Origin: Seiridium cupressi
Lineage: Eukaryota; Ascomycota; Sordariomycetes; Amphisphaeriales; Sporocadaceae
Direction of reading: 5' to 3'
DNA: 64,000 bases
Assembly (NCBI GenBank): GCA_036674765.1
Contig: JARVKI010000052.1
Location: forward strand, 62,001-126,000
Notes under the pieces: model-generated
What the model was told of the DNA's origin: nothing
What the model saw: only the letters and a program-made list of their open reading frames with translations
The model's database searches: none
Shown here: piece by piece, positions 1-11,400 of the stretch
Position numbering within the stretch: position 1 is the first letter of the stretch
Layout of the letters: each line of letters starts with the position of its first letter
Made by a program: the position numbers and the translations under genes

Positions 1-914
1 CTTCCAATGAAGGCACTGATGGTTCGGAGCAACACTTCGGTGGCCCGTGATAGCCACCGAGAGACTTAAGCCATCGATTATAAGTGTATCTGATCACTCT
101 GAAGGAAAAAAAAAAATATTGAAAATCCGTTTGTCCAGAGAGCTGTGTCCGTAGTCAAGTGGTCTTAAGAGAGTGCTCCTGTCGACGAACTGATAATAGG
201 GGTTGACGCATTGGAGAAATTGGTCGATGAATTGCTCATAGATGTACATCTCACTAAAATGGTTCAGCTTTCCTATAGCCAAGTCGGATCCATTGCAGCT
301 TGGTATTGCGGGTATGCTGGGAGAGCTGACAGGTACATAGTGAGCTTGTGAGGATGGAAAAGCTTCCAGGGCCAATGAAGGTCTCGTGGTCTGCATTGAG
401 GGCCTCCTTCCACATCATTGTGCTAAGATTCTATTTTGGTGATACTGATGCGAGATCTGGAATGAAGTTATCTTGCTCCTCTGAACCACCATACGCATCA
501 GACTCTCCAACATCAGCTCCGAAGGCATCCCCAGAAAGAAAATCATGATAGCCATCTTGTCGAAGCTTCAATGTCTGGACAAGAGCAGTCAAACTTTCGA
601 CCTGTTCTTCCAAGCGGTGCACGTAGTCCTTGTTGTAGGGTTGACTTCTAGTATTGTAAGATCAGCAGTCTCCGTCAGAAGCTATAATCGCGTAAGATAA
701 GCTTTACCTCAGCCTTTTTGAAATCCTGTGCGGGTAGACGCATTGTCGAGAATGACGGCGGCATTCTGTACACTCAGGCTTCTCTCCATCGCATTTCCGC
801 CTGCCCTTCCGGCACCTTTCGCAGGCTAGTGCTTATCAACTGCTGAACTCACAGGTATATGGCCGACTTGTACTCACCATTCGGCGTCCTCGTCCCCGGT
901 TTTGGAATAACCAT
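1..914 (-). CDS. Zn2Cys6 transcription factor, 5' part only, probably disrupted
   Basis: Fungal Gal4-type regulator that runs off the left edge. Exon 1 is 914-878 and starts at the ATG at 914. Exon 2 (825-708) encodes the whole binuclear zinc cluster, Cys14, 17, 24, 31, 34 and 41 with spacing C-x2-C-x6-C-x6-C-x2-C-x6-C. Exon 3 starts at 647 with the usual linker and short coiled coil (HRLEEQVESLTALVQTLKLR). The exon phases 1-2 and 2-3 agree. After this the frame meets TAG at 433-431, yet it stays plausible beyond it (WKEALNADHETFIGPGSF, a typical middle-homology start). The next recognisable part (EQFIDQFLQCVNPYYQFVDR) is in another frame, and a T11 run near 116-106 is followed by another frame change. 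An unrecognised intron is possible, but no good donor-acceptor pair repairs all three points. The DNA-binding part is certain; an intact product is doubtful. Confidence 0.7.
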
Positions 915-1807
915 AATGTGAGCGGACGGGAAAGAGAATCGGCTTGCCCTGGACACTCTGGGAACCACCTAGATTTTGTTTTGCCGGATCGGGATTTGAG
1001 CTCCCTCAAGCTATACTAACTTGGTCGATCGTGGCAATCCGTTACCAACAGAGGCACTTGAAGTGCAGTCATAGAAGATGCAACATATCGCTCAGATTTT
1101 GGGTGGAGACTTAGCCTTGACTCGTCAAGGGCCATCAGAGATTTCACTTGGGGTTGGAGGTGGAACAATCAGTAGCATTCTCGTTAAAATCGTGTTCTTC
1201 TCCTAATATCGGATGCCCAGACCCATTACGGTTCCGCCGCGATTTAGTGCCAGCCATGTAGTGGCGAGCTGATAGTAAAACCATCAACTTATCTTAAAGA
1301 AAAAGAAAAGAGAAGAAAAGCTCTTTCTACTTCAAGTATTCACGTCTATATTTCATTTCGTTTCCCCACGTATAATTAGTTGCATCATCACATTTTCGCT
1401 AATGATTAAAATACCGCACGCAAGCTTAGGGGCATCCGACAAGGATAGCTGGTTCCGGGCATTCATATGATAAGAAAACAATCGTTAAATCCACGTGAAT
1501 GTTGCCGGAAATCTGGATGGGAAAGATGACCAAGACAAAACCTTCCACTTTGTCTAGGAAACAGCTTGGCGAACCATATCTGGTATAGAGATTTGCTTGA
1601 TTGCAGTATCCTAGAAACACTCTAAACTACATCTATGTTAATTGTATGTGATTATTGAATTCGTCATCGAAAAAATCAATCACTTTAAGGGCAAAGATTT
1701 TTCTTCGGAAAACGCCGTAAATCGAGTAAGTGGAATCAGCAATAACTCAGGAGCACTTTTCCCAGTTAGCCATCATGGGAGTGATGTTTATGACTTGTAT
1801 GACCAAC
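915..1807. other. Non-coding stretch between TF and membrane protein
   Basis: Upstream region of the Zn2Cys6 gene and downstream region of the next gene. It is AT-rich from about 1280 to 1420 with A/G-rich runs (aaagaaaaagaaaagagaag). Short open frames at 1426-1620 and 1642-1839 lack domains or a supported start. I see nothing else. Confidence 0.5.
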
Positions 1808-2440
1808 TCAATTCAGCTGCCACAGATGATCAGCAGTGAAATTCAGGTGATGGACGTCAAATCCGATAACAAAACCCAAAGTTAGTAAGCCGAGAAATTT
1901 GCCCACAGTTACGAGATGAATACGTCTGCGACGACGCGTTCGTGCCACGTCGTCACCGCTAGGATCAGTCGTGACTTTCCTTCCAAAAACATCGATTATG
2001 GTAAGATGAACGTCGGACTTGTCGTTGTCGGAGCTGGGAGACTTCGCGGCTCCCACGGCATCTCGAAATGTATTGCTGAAAGCGAACAAATTCCAAATGA
2101 TGATAGCCCAGCTGGCAACGTTGAGAGCTAACCCGATAGGTGTGCGTCCTTGGTAGTCATAGTGTCGACAATAGAGGATGAATATGAGATAGAGAGCATT
2201 AATTATTCGAGCAGACGGAGAATTAAGATGATTGGGACCGTAATGGCGGTGGACTTGTTTCTGAAACCGTTTTTGGTCTTCTACGATCGAGTCAAAGCTG
2301 CTAGTTGCGGGCAGAGCACGGAGATTACATCCCCTTTGATCAGATGTCGTGTTGATGGGAGTTGCGTGACGACGATTCCGTGTGAGGAGAATGGCCTCCA
2401 GACGCAGGATGGGATAGGCATAAGTGGAGGTTTCGTTCAT
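1808..2440 (-). CDS. Hypothetical membrane protein, 210 aa
   Basis: Single uninterrupted ATG-led frame of 210 residues. I do not recognise a family. The first 80 residues are polar and basic. Hydrophobic stretches follow at about residues 80-92 (IINALYLIFILY), 101-120 (ALNVASWAIIIWNLFAF) and 182-198 (FLGLLTLGFVIGF), suggesting two or three membrane spans. A loop between spans two and three is charged and ends in a run of arginines (RTRRRRR), which by the positive-inside rule should face the cytosol. There is no signal peptide at the N-terminus and no cysteine-rich or catalytic motif. The frame is longer than expected by chance and its composition is membrane-like, but without relatives a chance frame cannot be ruled out. 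Confidence 0.45.
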   Translation of the reverse strand: MNETSTYAYPILRLEAILLTRNRRHATPINTTSDQRGCNLRALPATSSFDSIVEDQKRFQKQVHRHYGPNHLNSPSARIINALYLIFILYCRHYDYQGRTPIGLALNVASWAIIIWNLFAFSNTFRDAVGAAKSPSSDNDKSDVHLTIIDVFGRKVTTDPSGDDVARTRRRRRIHLVTVGKFLGLLTLGFVIGFDVHHLNFTADHLWQLN

Positions 2441-3650
2441 TCATATGTTCAATCATCCCGAGAGTAAACATAAACGGGTGCCTTGCCACCTTTCACAGCT
2501 TAAAGATTCTGGTTGCCAATGAGAGAAATTATCTGATGGTAGGCCGTCATCGCCTCCTTCTGGGCGTAAAGCGCTGCAAAAGTGGGATCCCGTAACACAG
2601 CCGAGCGGCACGGCTGCAAAGGCAAGAAGTAACTACCACTTGCCAGCACCTAGTCAAGGAAAAGCTGAATAGCTGGTGCTGTGCACGTCTTCTCATCAGA
2701 CTACCTGATCGCCGCCTAAATTTATCCAATTGTTGCTGACTGTGCAGATGTTCAAGGACGCGGTGCCCTCTATGGTGATTGCCTAATATGTATGGGCTGA
2801 ACAAATATGATCTAGATGATCGAGCGTGTGCGCTGCCCCGATGTGAATCATTGGCCGAGCATCGTTTTGAATTGTGGCGGGCATTTCTATAGCAAGACTG
2901 AGCGGAAGTTCGTACTGGCCAAACCGCAGCACCAACCTACACCATATTGCAGTCGAATAGCTAATGGCACGCGCTTGATCTTCGGAATTGGTGAGCACGA
3001 TATTTCTCAAACCCTCGTTTTAATGAGCTCCTCGTGTTATATTATATATTATACTGACTTGCGATAAGGTTGGGGCGGTTGAAGGCACCGATAGACCTCG
3101 TGCAGGATGTGGTACGGGAGTTCGGGGTAACATCCTTGCAACATGCACGCCGACACATGGCATCATGCAGGCTTGCGATTAGACTGAACGTTGAGAGGGC
3201 GCTTGGCGTGTTTTGTACCATTGGCTGGTCAAGCAAAGAGCTAAGCATAAGGTACAAATCGCTGAAAGGCAGCTCCTCTGAACTGAGATTAGCACATTAA
3301 CGAAGCCCGTACATTGTAGTTTCACAGACATAATGCACCTAGTTATATTACAATGTAGTGCTGGAAGCCATTGCCTGTCAAAGTCGCCGAGTCGACCCAG
3401 GCCGAGATAGGCAGCTCAGCGGCTGAAGCTGCTAAGTCATGCGCCATCCTCCCATAGCAACGGCGGCGCTAGGGTCAGGTCACAAGCCGGTGGAGGGCCC
3501 TTATCGGTGAGGGAGCTCAGGTTGTATGACAACACTGTTTGCTATCTAGCCCTTCTCAACTGTCTCAATAACTCCTCTATTGTGAATCTTGATTCTTCTT
3601 TTCTACTGCCACTTTATCGCCTGTACACTCAATAGTTCCTGTGGCCCAGA
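2441..3650. other. Intergenic region, upstream of the aminopeptidase
   Basis: No supportable gene. Overlapping short frames on both strands (2547-2804, 2783-3010, 3070-3300) have no domains. The last 100 bases before 3651 are pyrimidine-rich (ctcaactgtctcaataact, 3555-3573), as is common ahead of transcription starts of highly expressed fungal genes. Confidence 0.5.
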
Positions 3651-5282
3651 ATGACACAGCACACCCCCGACTTTCTGCGCCAGCGCAGCTCCAACTTGTC
3701 GCTCCGCATGGCCGCTCTCTCCAACGCCTCGAGCTCAGCGTCGCCTGCGCCCTCTGAAGTGCGCCTCGAATCCCAAGAGAAGCGGAAAGTCGTAGCTGCA
3801 CGAGACATCAAGCCCAAAGATTATACCAAGCCCTTCTGCGACTTTCTCCAGGAGAACCCGACTGTCTTCCATGCCGTCGACTATTTCAAAACGAAGGCAT
3901 CAGAGTACGGCTATACCGAGGTTAGAATATACTGCCTATCATTTATTGGGATTTAGGACAGGCTGATACGTAGACTGTAGCTCTCAGCCCGTGAGGACTG
4001 GTCTGGCAAGGTGGTGCCAGGCGGCAAGTACTTCTCTACACGCAATGGCAGCACGATTATCGCGTGGACGGTGGGAAAGGCCTACAAGCCTGGCAATGGC
4101 GTTGCCATGATCGCCGGACACATCGATGCCTTGACGGCCAAACTCAAGCCTGTCAGTACGAAACCCAACAAGCAGGGATATATTCAGCTCGGCGTCGCCC
4201 CTTATGCCGGCGCTCTGAACGAGACGTGGTGGGATCGAGATCTGAGCATTGGCGGCAGAGTTATTGTTCGCGAGGAGTCGGGCAAAACATCGAGTAAACT
4301 CGTCAAGCTGGACTGGCCTATCGCCAAGGTCCCGACTCTTGCGCCTCATTTTGGCGTTGGTATTTTGGGTCAGAACAACAAGGAGACGCAAGCGGTTCCC
4401 ATCATTGGCCTTGACAACTCTGATCTTTACCCCACGGCCAAGCAAGCTCCCGCGGAAGCGCTTGGTCCTGCTGGATCGTTCGTTGCTACTCAGCCGCCAA
4501 AGCTCGTGAAGGTGATCTCGAAGGAGCTGGGCATCAAGGATTATTCACAAATCGTCAACTGGGAATTAGAGCTCTTTGACCTTCAGCCTTCGACTGTTGC
4601 TGGCTTGGATAAGGAGTTTATCACTGGAGGCCGCATTGATGACAAGCTGTGCAGTTGGGGCGCATTTGAAGGTCTGCTGTCATCAACACTGGAGGATGGT
4701 GAGGGTACTATCAAGCTGGTTGCACTCTTCGACGACGAAGAGATTGGCTCTCTCTTGAGACAGGGAGCCAAGGGCAACTTCATGCCCTTGGTTATTGAGC
4801 GTTCGGTGGAGGCACTGTCCGAGAAGGCAGGCAAGACCTTTGGCCCAAGCACCGTTGGCCGTACTTATGCCAACTCCTTCTTGGTCTCGGCCGATGTCAC
4901 TCACGCCATCAACCCTAACTTCACCTCGCGGTATCTCGATGATCACGCACCGCGCCTGAACGTGGGAATCACCATCTGCGCCGATAGCAATGGTCACATG
5001 ACGACCGATGCCGTGTCCACAGCAATTCTGACTCGAGTATGCGAGTTGTCCGACTGCACGCCTCAAGTGTTCATGATTCGAAATGACTCACGGAGTGGAG
5101 GCACTGTTGGCCCTACGCTGAGCAGTATGATGGGTGTGCGCGCGGCAGATGCTGGTATGGCTCAACTTAGCATGCACTCAATCCGCGCTACCACAGGTGC
5201 TTTGGACCCCGGCCTGGGTGCCAAGTTCTTCAAAGGTTTCTTGGACCACTTTGAAAAGGTCGACGGAGAATGGACGCAGTGA
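3651..5282 (+). CDS. Vacuolar aspartyl aminopeptidase, M18 family (Ape1/Lap4 type)
   Basis: Zinc metallo-exopeptidase of family M18 that removes N-terminal residues, mainly in the vacuole. Two exons, 3651-3920 and 3981-5282, join across a 60-base intron and give 523 residues, close to the yeast Ape1 length (about 514). Seen in the product: the first zinc-ligand region with His137 (GHIDALTAKLKPVS), the conserved APYAGALNETWWDRDL block, the catalytic/zinc acidic cluster FDDEEIGS, SADVTHAINPNF, and the C-terminal RNDSRSGGTVGPTLS and HSIRA segments. GHIDA followed by LTAKLKPVS is closer to the vacuolar Ape1/Lap4 branch than to cytosolic DNPEP. The N-terminal 45 residues (Ser/Arg-rich) could serve as the propeptide that guides Ape1 to the Cvt/autophagy route; that role is inferred from yeast. 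All key residues are present and the gene looks intact. Confidence 0.95.
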
Positions 5283-6258
5283 ACTGGGTTATTGCATTGG
5301 GCTATTATACGAAGCTTTGGATGCTTTGTCGAAGCTCCCTTTTCGTACTCGTACTTAATGTACAAGCATTTCCGAGGAGTTGAAGCGAGCATATGAGCCA
5401 GATTAGATTACATACATGTAGGAATTACTCTTAGCAAGTCGATCGATTTTCAACTGTTCTTTGCACGTGGAGCTAGCTTTGTCAAAATGTGAGGCAAAAA
5501 GCAGCTGGCTGCTGGCTTCTCCTGCCACTGAGACCAGGTACGCTCCGCCACGTTCCTGAATGTAATTATAGCGCTAAGGTGGGGTGATGCAACTGTGACC
5601 CAGAGTCTCGGCACCATCCGAGGCCTACAAGTTACACGAGCAGCGATCTCATTGGACAGTCCCTACGGTGTCTGACACTTGTCGATTGGGGGAGACTCGC
5701 TATTTTAAGAGTTTGGGGGCGATACTGGTCACAAAAGCGCGAATACAATCAATTGCCGCGACGGATCGTGCAGGCTTAAGACTCGATTTAGCCCCTTTGA
5801 GAACTTGATTGCTGACGACTCGCATTGCAGCGCTTGGGCCGAAATGTAGGTACATGAGCCAGTAGCAAGCAAGCCATGCCAGATCCGACACCGAATGAAC
5901 CCAGACCGTCATGACGTTAGTCCAACACAAGTAATCGGACACAAGACCAGCCGCGGCTTGTTCGCAGGATTTTCTTTTTCGCCAGCTTGCCTCTCTTGGC
6001 CGTGCCGTTTCCCTTCGCATTATCTTGTTCTACATATTTTTTCTTGTATTTTAGATGAATGATACCTGTTAGAATTCTATTTCATACCGCTGATTGATTC
6101 CTGATCCGAAGACGACTGCGCGCACATCTTCGCGACAGCTAGCCCGCTCGCGTTGAGTGTTTTCGTACCGAGCACAGCGCCGCCACGAAACGGCTCTCGA
6201 GGAAGCCTCGACGGAGGTCAAGAGAAGACTGGCATCTGCCAACTAATTGCAAAAGAAC
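5283..6258. other. Intergenic region between aminopeptidase and PAF-AH genes
   Basis: Holds the 3' end of the M18 gene and the promoter of the next gene. An ATG-led frame of 106 codons lies on the minus strand (6020-5700) but shows no domain or splice support, so I do not call it. The segment 6100-6250 is GC-rich with several CG dinucleotides and probably contains the transcription start of the downstream gene. Confidence 0.45.
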
Positions 6259-8000
6259 ATGGCGGCGTCATACCTGTCCAAGTTGAACCCGGTCCCGGGC
6301 TTTGCCGAATATACCGGACCGTACAAGGTGGGCACGGTGGACGTCGAAATACCAGTCGATGAGCTGCAATCGCCAGCACCGGCACCGAAGGGAACGAACA
6401 TCGAGACAGTGCAATTTCGAATCTTCTACCCTGCCCAACCTGATGCCAGGGGGAAGAGGATCACATGGCTCCCAGCGCCGCAAAGAAACCACTTGGCGGC
6501 CTATGTGCAGTTCGTTGGCGCCGGGCCATTGTTAGCTGAAGCAGTCTCGTACGTATTATGCTTGTTGTACTGCACCATTGCTCGAGGTGATCGTACTGAT
6601 GGCTAGATCATAGTTTCCTACCGCGCCACCTTCATTACACAACTATTCCCGCTATCAAGAATGCACCGATCCTCGAGCCGAGTACCCCGAACAAGCGATG
6701 GCCGACCGCCATCTTCTCCCACGGACTTGGCGGAAATCGAAACGCATACTCACAAATCACCGGTCAACTAGCATCACATGGAGTGGTGGTCATATGTCCG
6801 GAGCACCGCGATGGCAGCTCAGTTGCGTCTTTCGTACGGTTACCGTCGGAACAACACCGATATTTCATGCGCGATAGGCGACGCGAGATCCCCTATAAGC
6901 GCATTCCGCACGATGCCACAGACGAAGTGAACAAAGCAAGGTGTGAGCAGTTGTCGACCAGGCTCTGGGAGCTCGGCTTAATACACGATGCTATACTTGG
7001 GATTGATCAAGGTGCGAAGACGACGAACCTCAACACCAGCACACCCTCACTAGATCAATTCACCGATCGCCTAAACGTCCACGAGCCCGGCAGCATTATA
7101 TTTGGCGGGCATAGCTTCGGCGCCACTACGATGGTGCAGTTTCTCAAGTCTGTATACTATGGTGGTCGACCCGAGCTTGTCGCCATGGAAGAGCCCCTTT
7201 ATGTACCGTCTCGCGAGTCCTCGATATGCAAACAGATTACACCAAAGAATGTCACCATTTTGCTTGACATGTGGTGCTTTCCTCTGTTGGGAAAGAAGGT
7301 CAAGGCGTTATTCAACCTGCCGCTACCAGTTTACGCGGATGATCCCACAGCGCCTGGTGGCAATGGACTTTTGGCAGTCCAGTCAGACGCCTTCTTCAAA
7401 TGGAAAGAGCATCTCCATGCATCAGCCCGAGTTGTGTCTCCCGATCCCTCTGCACCAGTCGTCGAGGCAAAAGCATTCGAGCGACCCAGCGGCATCAAGT
7501 TGCCCGAGCCAAATTACTTCAATGTACTTAACTCGGCGCATCTCAACCAATCCGACTTCGGAGTCTTGTTCCCATGGCTGACGAAAAAGATATTCGGATC
7601 AGGTGAACCTGAACGTGTTCTACGTCTCAACATGCGGGCCATACTTCAAACCCTCAGGATAAATGATATCCCCATCGGAAGGACGTGGATTGGCGATTTG
7701 GTGGATGGAACCTCAGAGAACAAATTATCAGCCGACAATCAGGACCTTACCCCTGGAAACGAAGGCACAGGAGATGGAATCAATGATGATAAGGCAATTT
7801 TGGACCGCAGCGGCAAGAGTGGCGTGGAGTCATGGAGTTGGGTCGATATCGTTGGCTTGGGCGATAAGTTCGGCGATTCCGGTGAGACAAAGGACGACAA
7901 GACAAACGTTGAAGCGCAGGAGCCCGATATGGCTGATGAGATCGAACCTCAAGTGACGGAAGGTGAAGCTGTCAAGACCGTCATGTCAAATGCGGCATAA
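6259..8000 (+). CDS. Platelet-activating factor acetylhydrolase-like lipase
   Basis: Serine esterase of the alpha/beta-hydrolase fold, related to PAF-acetylhydrolase isoform II, which hydrolyses short or oxidised sn-2 acyl groups from phospholipids. Exons 6259-6548 and 6614-8000 flank a 65-base intron (gtacgt...tag) and give 558 residues. The N-terminal motif GFAEYTGPYKVGTVDVEIPV is typical of the family. The oxyanion region is FSHGLGGNRNAYS, the nucleophile elbow is GGHSFG with Ser264, and the acid region follows. The probable catalytic His lies in NSAHLNQSDFGVLF. No signal peptide is evident, so the enzyme is probably intracellular. The final 100 residues are acidic and low-complexity (DDKAILDRSGK, GETKDDKTNVEAQEPD) and look like a disordered tail. 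The earlier in-frame TTG at 6247 is not used; the first ATG is 6259. Confidence 0.92.
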
Positions 8001-10692
8001 TGGAAATACCTAGCTTGATCCTTGGGGGTTGCAACGTAGGAAGATGATGAGACGATATGAAAGCGGACTATACTTTCGACAGCTGGCGTTGGGAACTGGA
8101 TTGAACAAGGACAATTGATTTGTGTGACGAATGCGATTTGTAAACCAAGCCATACATGGCGAACATATTAATAGCTGAATAGTGAAATTTCCACCTCCGC
8201 CGTGGCTTACGCTGCTATGCAAAACGTCATATAAAAGTAATGCTGTCTTGGCATACTCCACGATGGCCTACGTCAAACGTTGCAGGACCGCCCAGCTCGT
8301 ATGATCACTCTCCTCCTATACCCTCATTCCCATGAGCGCTTACCGGGCCAGGAATGTAGCCAGCCGTTCATGCCCTGTTACCTTTCCATAAATAATACTG
8401 TGCAACCTCGCCACGTACTTGGCTTATCTATGTGTGTAACAGTCCTACCAAAGAAACACAATTCAAGGAGTAGGCCGTATATTACAGTTCTGCACGTACA
8501 AGCTCATCCCTCTCATTAGCTTATGGAACAATCTTGAACTCCGGAGCACTGGCTGGATCGCAGGCAGTTTTCTCGACCCATACCTGAATGTCCAGCCAGG
8601 TTCTAATTCAAAAGAGTGCATAAAGTTAAGGGTATTTTTTCGCTCTAGAATAGTTACGGAAAGATCGGCGCGACTCGTTTCACCTTAGCCATCATGCCTA
8701 TCAAGCAAACACGGTCTCTTGTCTAATGGCCTGATATCCTGCCATGCCTAACGCAGGGAAGGCGAATCGATCATGGCAAAACTCGTCACAACCAAAATAA
8801 AACTGATTCCCCCACCACGAGATCTGATGAGGTCATGAGGAGATCTTCAAGAGATCTTCTCCAAGTGAGACCCGTTTCGTGGGGCTCAGCCGCCTCCAAG
8901 GTTGGCTCCACTTTTGGCTGGAAGGGTTTGGCGGGCCTCTAGCTGGAGTCTTTCGCACCAGCAACATCTTTTCCGATCTCAAAGTTATTATCTGGTTTCG
9001 ATTGAAGCATTCTCTGGCCTTTCCAGTTAAATATAATCGATGGCAACAAGACGCATGCGCACTGACTGAGATATATATGAAGCATGAGGCTGATCTATGG
9101 ATCGTGCTGATCGTCAGGGTCTCCGAGCCAAGACGAGAGTGCACCCGACCAAAAGAAACAAGCATTGCCAAGCTGCGGGCGTCGACATCTTGGCGATGCA
9201 AGTCAGATCAACCGTCGATCATACAAAACACGCACTGCAGAAACAGTGAATCTTTGCACGAAGCAGCACCCTATTCTGTCCATTCCGACAACAGTAAATC
9301 GAAGGGAGAGAAATACCAAGAGTCTCTCTCAATAGATCTGCCAGATCCACTTCTCGCTGACGCATGAAGCATGAACTGCCAGCTGTATGGTCGATGGAGT
9401 CTGGCTCTCTTGAAACAAGCTCCCTCCAAGGTGAACCAGAGCCACATACATGCAAGGCAGATAGCGGCACTCCTCTCGGGGGCAATGCAATAGCTGCAGG
9501 TCCTTCGGGTCGTCCGACACCGCCTCACCAGATCTAGACTTTGGACGTACGATTCTGCATAAAACTAGGTACCCTCCCAGGCTGAACGGCCGCATACTAG
9601 AGCTTGCACCCCGTTTCCTGCTGTCGGATCCGAGCTTCAGATCGAGTGCAGTGGCCGCCGATGATGTCAATTGATCTCTCTAAATGACAACGCGCACCAT
9701 CTTCAGCATCGTGATTAGCTCAACGGGCAATCTGTGCCACATCTTACAGACCCTGATAAACGCCACCGCCGTGGAATACCGATCAAGCCCTGAGCTGTGG
9801 CCAAGTAGCAACACGATTCCAGGGTCGAAGTCTTGTTACGTATGACATCCAGCTGGACAGGATCCCCTCTATCTCGCCGAACTGCCAACTACGGGCGGGG
9901 TAGCTCTGCCACGACTGGGAAGCTCGATTACATAGTACTGGGCGCTTGTTTGTTTCGGGTTTGGATCGAGCGATTGAGTTCTCTCTCACAGGACGATTCA
10001 CGAACTACCGAGCGTTTCGAGTTGTACATCTTCGGGCTGTGTGCCTCGACGGCTCTCGCCTGTTCTCTGTGCTAATCAGCAACGTTTGTACTATGATTTG
10101 TGAAACATTAGAGTGCCATGGCCTGTCTTGCAGACTTCCTGAGCTGGGAATGGAGGAGATGGGCGTGACCGGGTTCATTCAGGGGCAGCCGGCGAGCGGA
10201 GCGGAACAAGCTTTATGGAGCTTTAGACTAGCCCACCTTGCCGCATAACCGGCAACTATCTGTTTCCCACATTACGTATTGGGGCTGAAGCACCGGGGAC
10301 CGACCGTCATTCATCAAGGCAAGACGGGTCTCTGAGGGAGCCAACTGTTGTGCTGGCGGTTCTTCAATGGCTACAACCTTGGGAGCTTGACCTTGGAAAA
10401 CCTGGGTCTGATACACGCATAACCCACATGGCTGTAGATCGCCGTCGATTGGTTCTTCAGCTGGAACTAGACTTGTAAGATCACTGCTTGCATGACGCTA
10501 TGTATGTGCCTGGCAAGCTACACGTCAGGTAAACACGACCTATCAAGCGTCAGAGGTCGGCGGGGTATGAGAGGGGGAATGTATACATAAGATCACATCT
10601 CCTCCCGCTCGAATCTCTCTGTTCTGCCAGTTCATCCCCAAACTATCACACTCAACACCTTTTTATCTTACAAATAACTTCATACCTTCAAA
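8001..10692. other. Gene-poor 2.7 kb region with promoter of the CipC-like gene
   Basis: No gene I can support. Open frames of 80-160 codons overlap on both strands (8879-9367, 9329-9670, 9783-10248) but lack ATG starts or domains. The segment 8820-8870 is rich in GATC/AGATCTTC repeats (gagatcttcaagagatcttc, 8840-8859), an imperfect palindromic stretch. The right end contains the CipC-like promoter. Confidence 0.45.
10572..10590 (+). promoter_or_regulatory. STRE-like AGGGG box and TATA-like element upstream of CipC-like gene
   Basis: AGGGGG at 10572-10577 matches the stress response element (STRE) read by Msn2/4-type zinc fingers. It is followed directly by gtatacataa at 10581-10590, a TATA-like sequence 103 bases before the ATG. 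A C/T-rich tract (ctcctcccgctcgaatctct) lies between. STRE control fits the stress-induced behaviour known for CipC proteins, but function here is inferred from position and motif only. Confidence 0.4.
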
Positions 10693-11242
10693 ATGTTCGG
10701 ATTCGGTTCGTGTTTCACTTACAAGCACTAGGATCATTCTTTTACTAATGTGTACAAAGGTGATGCCAAGGAACAGCGTGACGAGGTCTATGATGGACAA
10801 CCCCACGAGTCTAAGATGAGCCACGAGTTGGTTGGCGGTGCTGCCGCCTTCGAGGCCATGAAGCTCTTCGAGGATCGCCAGCGCAACAACGGTACGAGAT
10901 ATCCAAATCAACACCGATTACACTTTAGCTCCCCAAAGACCATGCATGGTACTAAGATGTTATAGGCGAGCCCGTCAAGCACCAGTTCGCCAAGGAGATG
11001 TTGGCTGGCATTGCCGGTGCCGAGGTTGACAAGCTGTTCGAGACCAAGGGACTTGACGCCATCGATCGTGAGAAGGCCAAGCGCCATGCTCAGAAGCAGG
11101 CTGAGCACCTTTACGACGAGCAGTACAGTGGATACGACCAGTACGACCCGTAAGTTTACCTTAATTACCAAGCTTGCATTGCATTCCTAACAAACTTTCT
11201 TCCAGCAACCAGCAGTCTCGTCACCCCACCACGGACTACTAG
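10693..11242 (+). CDS. CipC-like stress protein (DUF3759), 121 aa
   Basis: Small soluble protein of the CipC family (concanamycin-induced protein C of Aspergillus), often induced by antibiotics, stress or plant contact; its biochemical role is unknown. Four exons, 10693-10705, 10760-10891, 10966-11149 and 11206-11242, have matching phases and give 121 residues. Diagnostic segments are HESKMSHELVGGAAAFEAMK, the matching second half KHQFAKEMLAGIAGAEVDKL (a weak internal duplication of a helix pair), then FETKGLDAIDREKAKRHA and a Tyr-rich tail (YDEQYSGYDQYDP). Exon 1 codes for only four residues plus one base, so the start depends on the 54-base first intron. The CDS is flanked by a STRE/TATA promoter and a pyrimidine-rich 5' leader. 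Intact. Confidence 0.93.
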
Positions 11243-11400
11243 ATAGCATCGGGGCCAGTCAATAGCTCAACAAGTCCATGAATAAATAAGTTAAATACGT
11301 GAGAATATAAGCCTTTTCGAGATATCATTATGAGTTGTGAAACATCATCTGGAAGCATATGCCCGTATACCTAAGTGGTCATTCCATATCGAATTGGACT

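Noticed and set aside
3984..4445. 153-codon minus-strand frame inside the aminopeptidase gene
   Set aside because: Antisense shadow of a clearly conserved M18 exon.
5700..6020. ATG-led 106-codon minus-strand frame between the aminopeptidase and lipase genes
   Set aside because: No domain, no hydrophobic pattern beyond chance, in a promoter-like GC-rich region.
8879..9367. 162-codon plus-strand frame
   Set aside because: Starts with GTG, no domain, overlapped by other-strand frames.
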